DNA of 6,631 bases, from contig CALKUN010000083.1 of NCBI GenBank assembly GCA_937996675.1, positions 1 through 6,631 of the forward strand. The letters are read 5' to 3'. The DNA is from an uncultured Candidatus Saccharibacteria bacterium (lineage in GTDB: Bacteria > Patescibacteriota > Saccharimonadia > CAILAD01 > GCA-016700035). Under the pieces are notes generated by a model, which had not been told where the DNA came from, made no database searches, and worked only from the letters and a program-made list of their open reading frames with translations. Each line of letters starts with the position of its first letter. Positions within the stretch are counted from its first letter, which is position 1. Shown here in pieces: positions 5,629-6,631 of this stretch. A program made the position numbers and the translations under genes.

Positions 5629-5673
5629 CCACAATATAAAAAGCGCCCCATCGGGGCGCTTTTTATATTGTGG
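5629..5673. terminator. Bidirectional intrinsic terminator after tsf
   Basis: A perfect 21-bp inverted repeat with a 3-base loop (5629-5649 and 5653-5673). The core is GCGCCCC/GGGGCGC, flanked by A5 on one side and T5 on the other, with the AT-rich outer arms also fully paired. It starts 5 bases after the tsf stop. The symmetry lets it work in both directions, but only the leftward rpsB-tsf unit needs it here. Confidence 0.93.
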
Positions 5674-5678
5674 AATGG

Positions 5679-6269
5679 CTACTGACCGAGTTCGAGTCGA
5701 GCAAAGCGACGAACGACAATGTTCTCGCCGAGCTTACCGATCACTGACTTCACGTATTCTTCGATGGTCTGTGAGTCATCCTTGTAGTACTTCTGCTCAA
5801 GGAGACAAATACTTCCAAGCCACTTGTCGAGCTTACCTTCGACGATCTTGTCGGCGTGCTCAGCTGCCTTGCCGGATTCTTTCACTTCTTCGAGGAAGAG
5901 GGCCTTTTCCTTTGCGATCGTGTCTTCTGGTACTTCTGCACGGGACACGTACTGAGGAGCAATTGCTGCAATGTGCAGAGAGAGTTCTTCAACGAGCTCC
6001 TTGAAGTCGTCGGTCTTGGTAACAAACTCTGTCTCACAGTTCACTTCGACAATAACGCCGATGCGACCATTGTGGACGTAGCTGCCGATGAGACCAGCAC
6101 TCGCTTCACGATCAGACTTCTTGTCGGCACTAGCCATACCCTTAATACGGAGTATTTCCTGGGCCTTTGTCAGATCACCGTCGGCTTCGACGAGGGCTTC
6201 TTTGGCCTTCGACATGCCGGCACCGGTGAGTTCGCGTAGCTTTACGATATCTTGTACTGAAACAGTCAT
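5679..6269 (-). CDS. tsf: Elongation factor Ts, short form
   Basis: 196 residues. The N-terminal UBA-like domain carries the family signature LRELTGAGMSKAKEALVEADGDLTKAQEILR (about 12-42, broken here into LRELTGAGMSKAKEAL and its continuation). The core domain has IGSYVHNGRIGVIVEVNCETEF around 61-82, including the conserved NCETEFV. The C-terminal part VIGKLGENIVVRRFARLELG is typical. The length matches the compact EF-Ts seen in Thermus and cyanobacteria and is much shorter than the ~280-residue E. coli form, so only one core subdomain is present. EF-Ts exchanges GDP for GTP on EF-Tu. The ATG at 6269 has AGGAGG at 6279-6274, overlapping the rpsB TAG stop. Stop is TAG. Confidence 0.97.
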   Translation of the reverse strand: MTVSVQDIVKLRELTGAGMSKAKEALVEADGDLTKAQEILRIKGMASADKKSDREASAGLIGSYVHNGRIGVIVEVNCETEFVTKTDDFKELVEELSLHIAAIAPQYVSRAEVPEDTIAKEKALFLEEVKESGKAAEHADKIVEGKLDKWLGSICLLEQKYYKDDSQTIEEYVKSVIGKLGENIVVRRFARLELGQ

Positions 6270-6277
6270 GGTTCCTC

Positions 6278-6631
6278 CTACTTTTCGTCTGCGTTAGTCT
6301 TTGATTCGTCGAGCTCTTCCTTGGTAGGAGTCTTCGCAACATACTGGGCGTGTCCAGCCGAGGCAGCGTCGGCAATCTTGTTCACGATCAGGTGAATAGA
6401 CTTGATAGCATCGTCGTTGGCTGGGATTGGGAAGTCGATTCCATCTGGGTTGGCGTTGGTATCAACCATAGCGATAATCGGGATCTTCAGGGTGTGAGCT
6501 TCCTGGATGGCGATCTCTTCGCGCGGTACATCCACGATAAACATCAGGTCAGGGGCCTTTTCGAGATCACGAACGCCGTCAAAGACCTTCGAGAGCTTGG
6601 TGATCTTCACGTCACGCAAGAGCTTTTCCTT
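6278..6631 (-). CDS. rpsB: 30S ribosomal protein S2, C-terminal part (5' end cut by window)
   Basis: 117 codons from the right edge to a TAG stop at 6280-6278. The visible part starts KEKLLRDVKITKLSKVFDG and contains the S2 signatures APDLMFIVDVPREEIAIQEA and IPIIAMVDTNANPDGIDF, then IPANDDAIKSI. These correspond to roughly the second half of S2. An in-frame TTG at 6619 is not a start; the frame simply continues out of the window. The tail after the conserved domain is charged (TPTKEELDESKTNADEK). S2 binds late on the 30S subunit and recruits S1 in many bacteria. It is followed by tsf with the stop inside the next ribosome site, the usual rpsB-tsf pair. Confidence 0.97.
   Translation of the reverse strand, partial: KEKLLRDVKITKLSKVFDGVRDLEKAPDLMFIVDVPREEIAIQEAHTLKIPIIAMVDTNANPDGIDFPIPANDDAIKSIHLIVNKIADAASAGHAQYVAKTPTKEELDESKTNADEK

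Noticed and set aside
5530..5634. Longer start of the small secreted protein
   Set aside because: The extra codons cover the predicted promoter and operator and push the signal sequence about 35 residues inward.
1..6631. CRISPR array, tRNA or rRNA gene, insertion sequence
   Set aside because: No regularly spaced repeats, no tRNA-like or rRNA-like stretches, and no transposase or terminal repeats were seen on either strand.

Overview
The window is about 50% G+C, and every gene I can support lies on the minus strand, so transcription runs from the right end to the left. Order of transcription: end of rpsB (S2), tsf (EF-Ts), a small secreted cysteine-containing protein of unknown function, a probable non-coding RNA, frr (ribosome recycling factor), an RseP-type site-2 protease, a CPBP-family membrane protease, then mreB, mreC and mreD (cut by the left end). 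Proteins and stops read normally in the standard code. Part of the widespread rpsB-tsf-pyrH-frr-...-rseP order is kept, but pyrH, uppS, cdsA and dxr are absent here. The compact genes, the 196-aa EF-Ts and the missing pathway genes would fit a Candidate Phyla Radiation (Patescibacteria) genome. That is an inference from gene content, not a proven placement.

Right part (5530-6631): rpsB and tsf form one translation-coupled pair, with the tsf Shine-Dalgarno sequence overlapping the rpsB stop. They are closed by a perfect 21-bp inverted-repeat terminator. A promoter with an 18-bp palindrome on its -35 box then drives the small secreted protein.

Middle (4838-5166): about 330 bp without a convincing protein gene. 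It holds a strongly folding 3' region behind the secreted-protein gene. Then comes a very good sigma70-type promoter (TTGACA-N17-TAGTAT with a TG extension), followed after about 150 bp by an intrinsic terminator. Together these define a ~174-nt RNA whose 5' end can pair with the bases just before the terminator. This is the most interesting item in the window.

Left part (1-4807): frr, rseP and mreB each have a -10-like hexamer (TATAAT, TATAAT, TAAACT) ending only 6 to 8 nt before the ATG. Their mRNAs would therefore be leaderless or nearly so. The genes inside operons (CPBP gene, mreC, tsf) instead have Shine-Dalgarno sequences, and mreD starts on an ATGA overlap. The left block thus reads as three units: frr; rseP plus the CPBP protease; and mreBCD, with read-through between them possible because no terminators separate them. 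Functionally the window joins translation factors with membrane proteolysis and the elongasome scaffold for cell shape.
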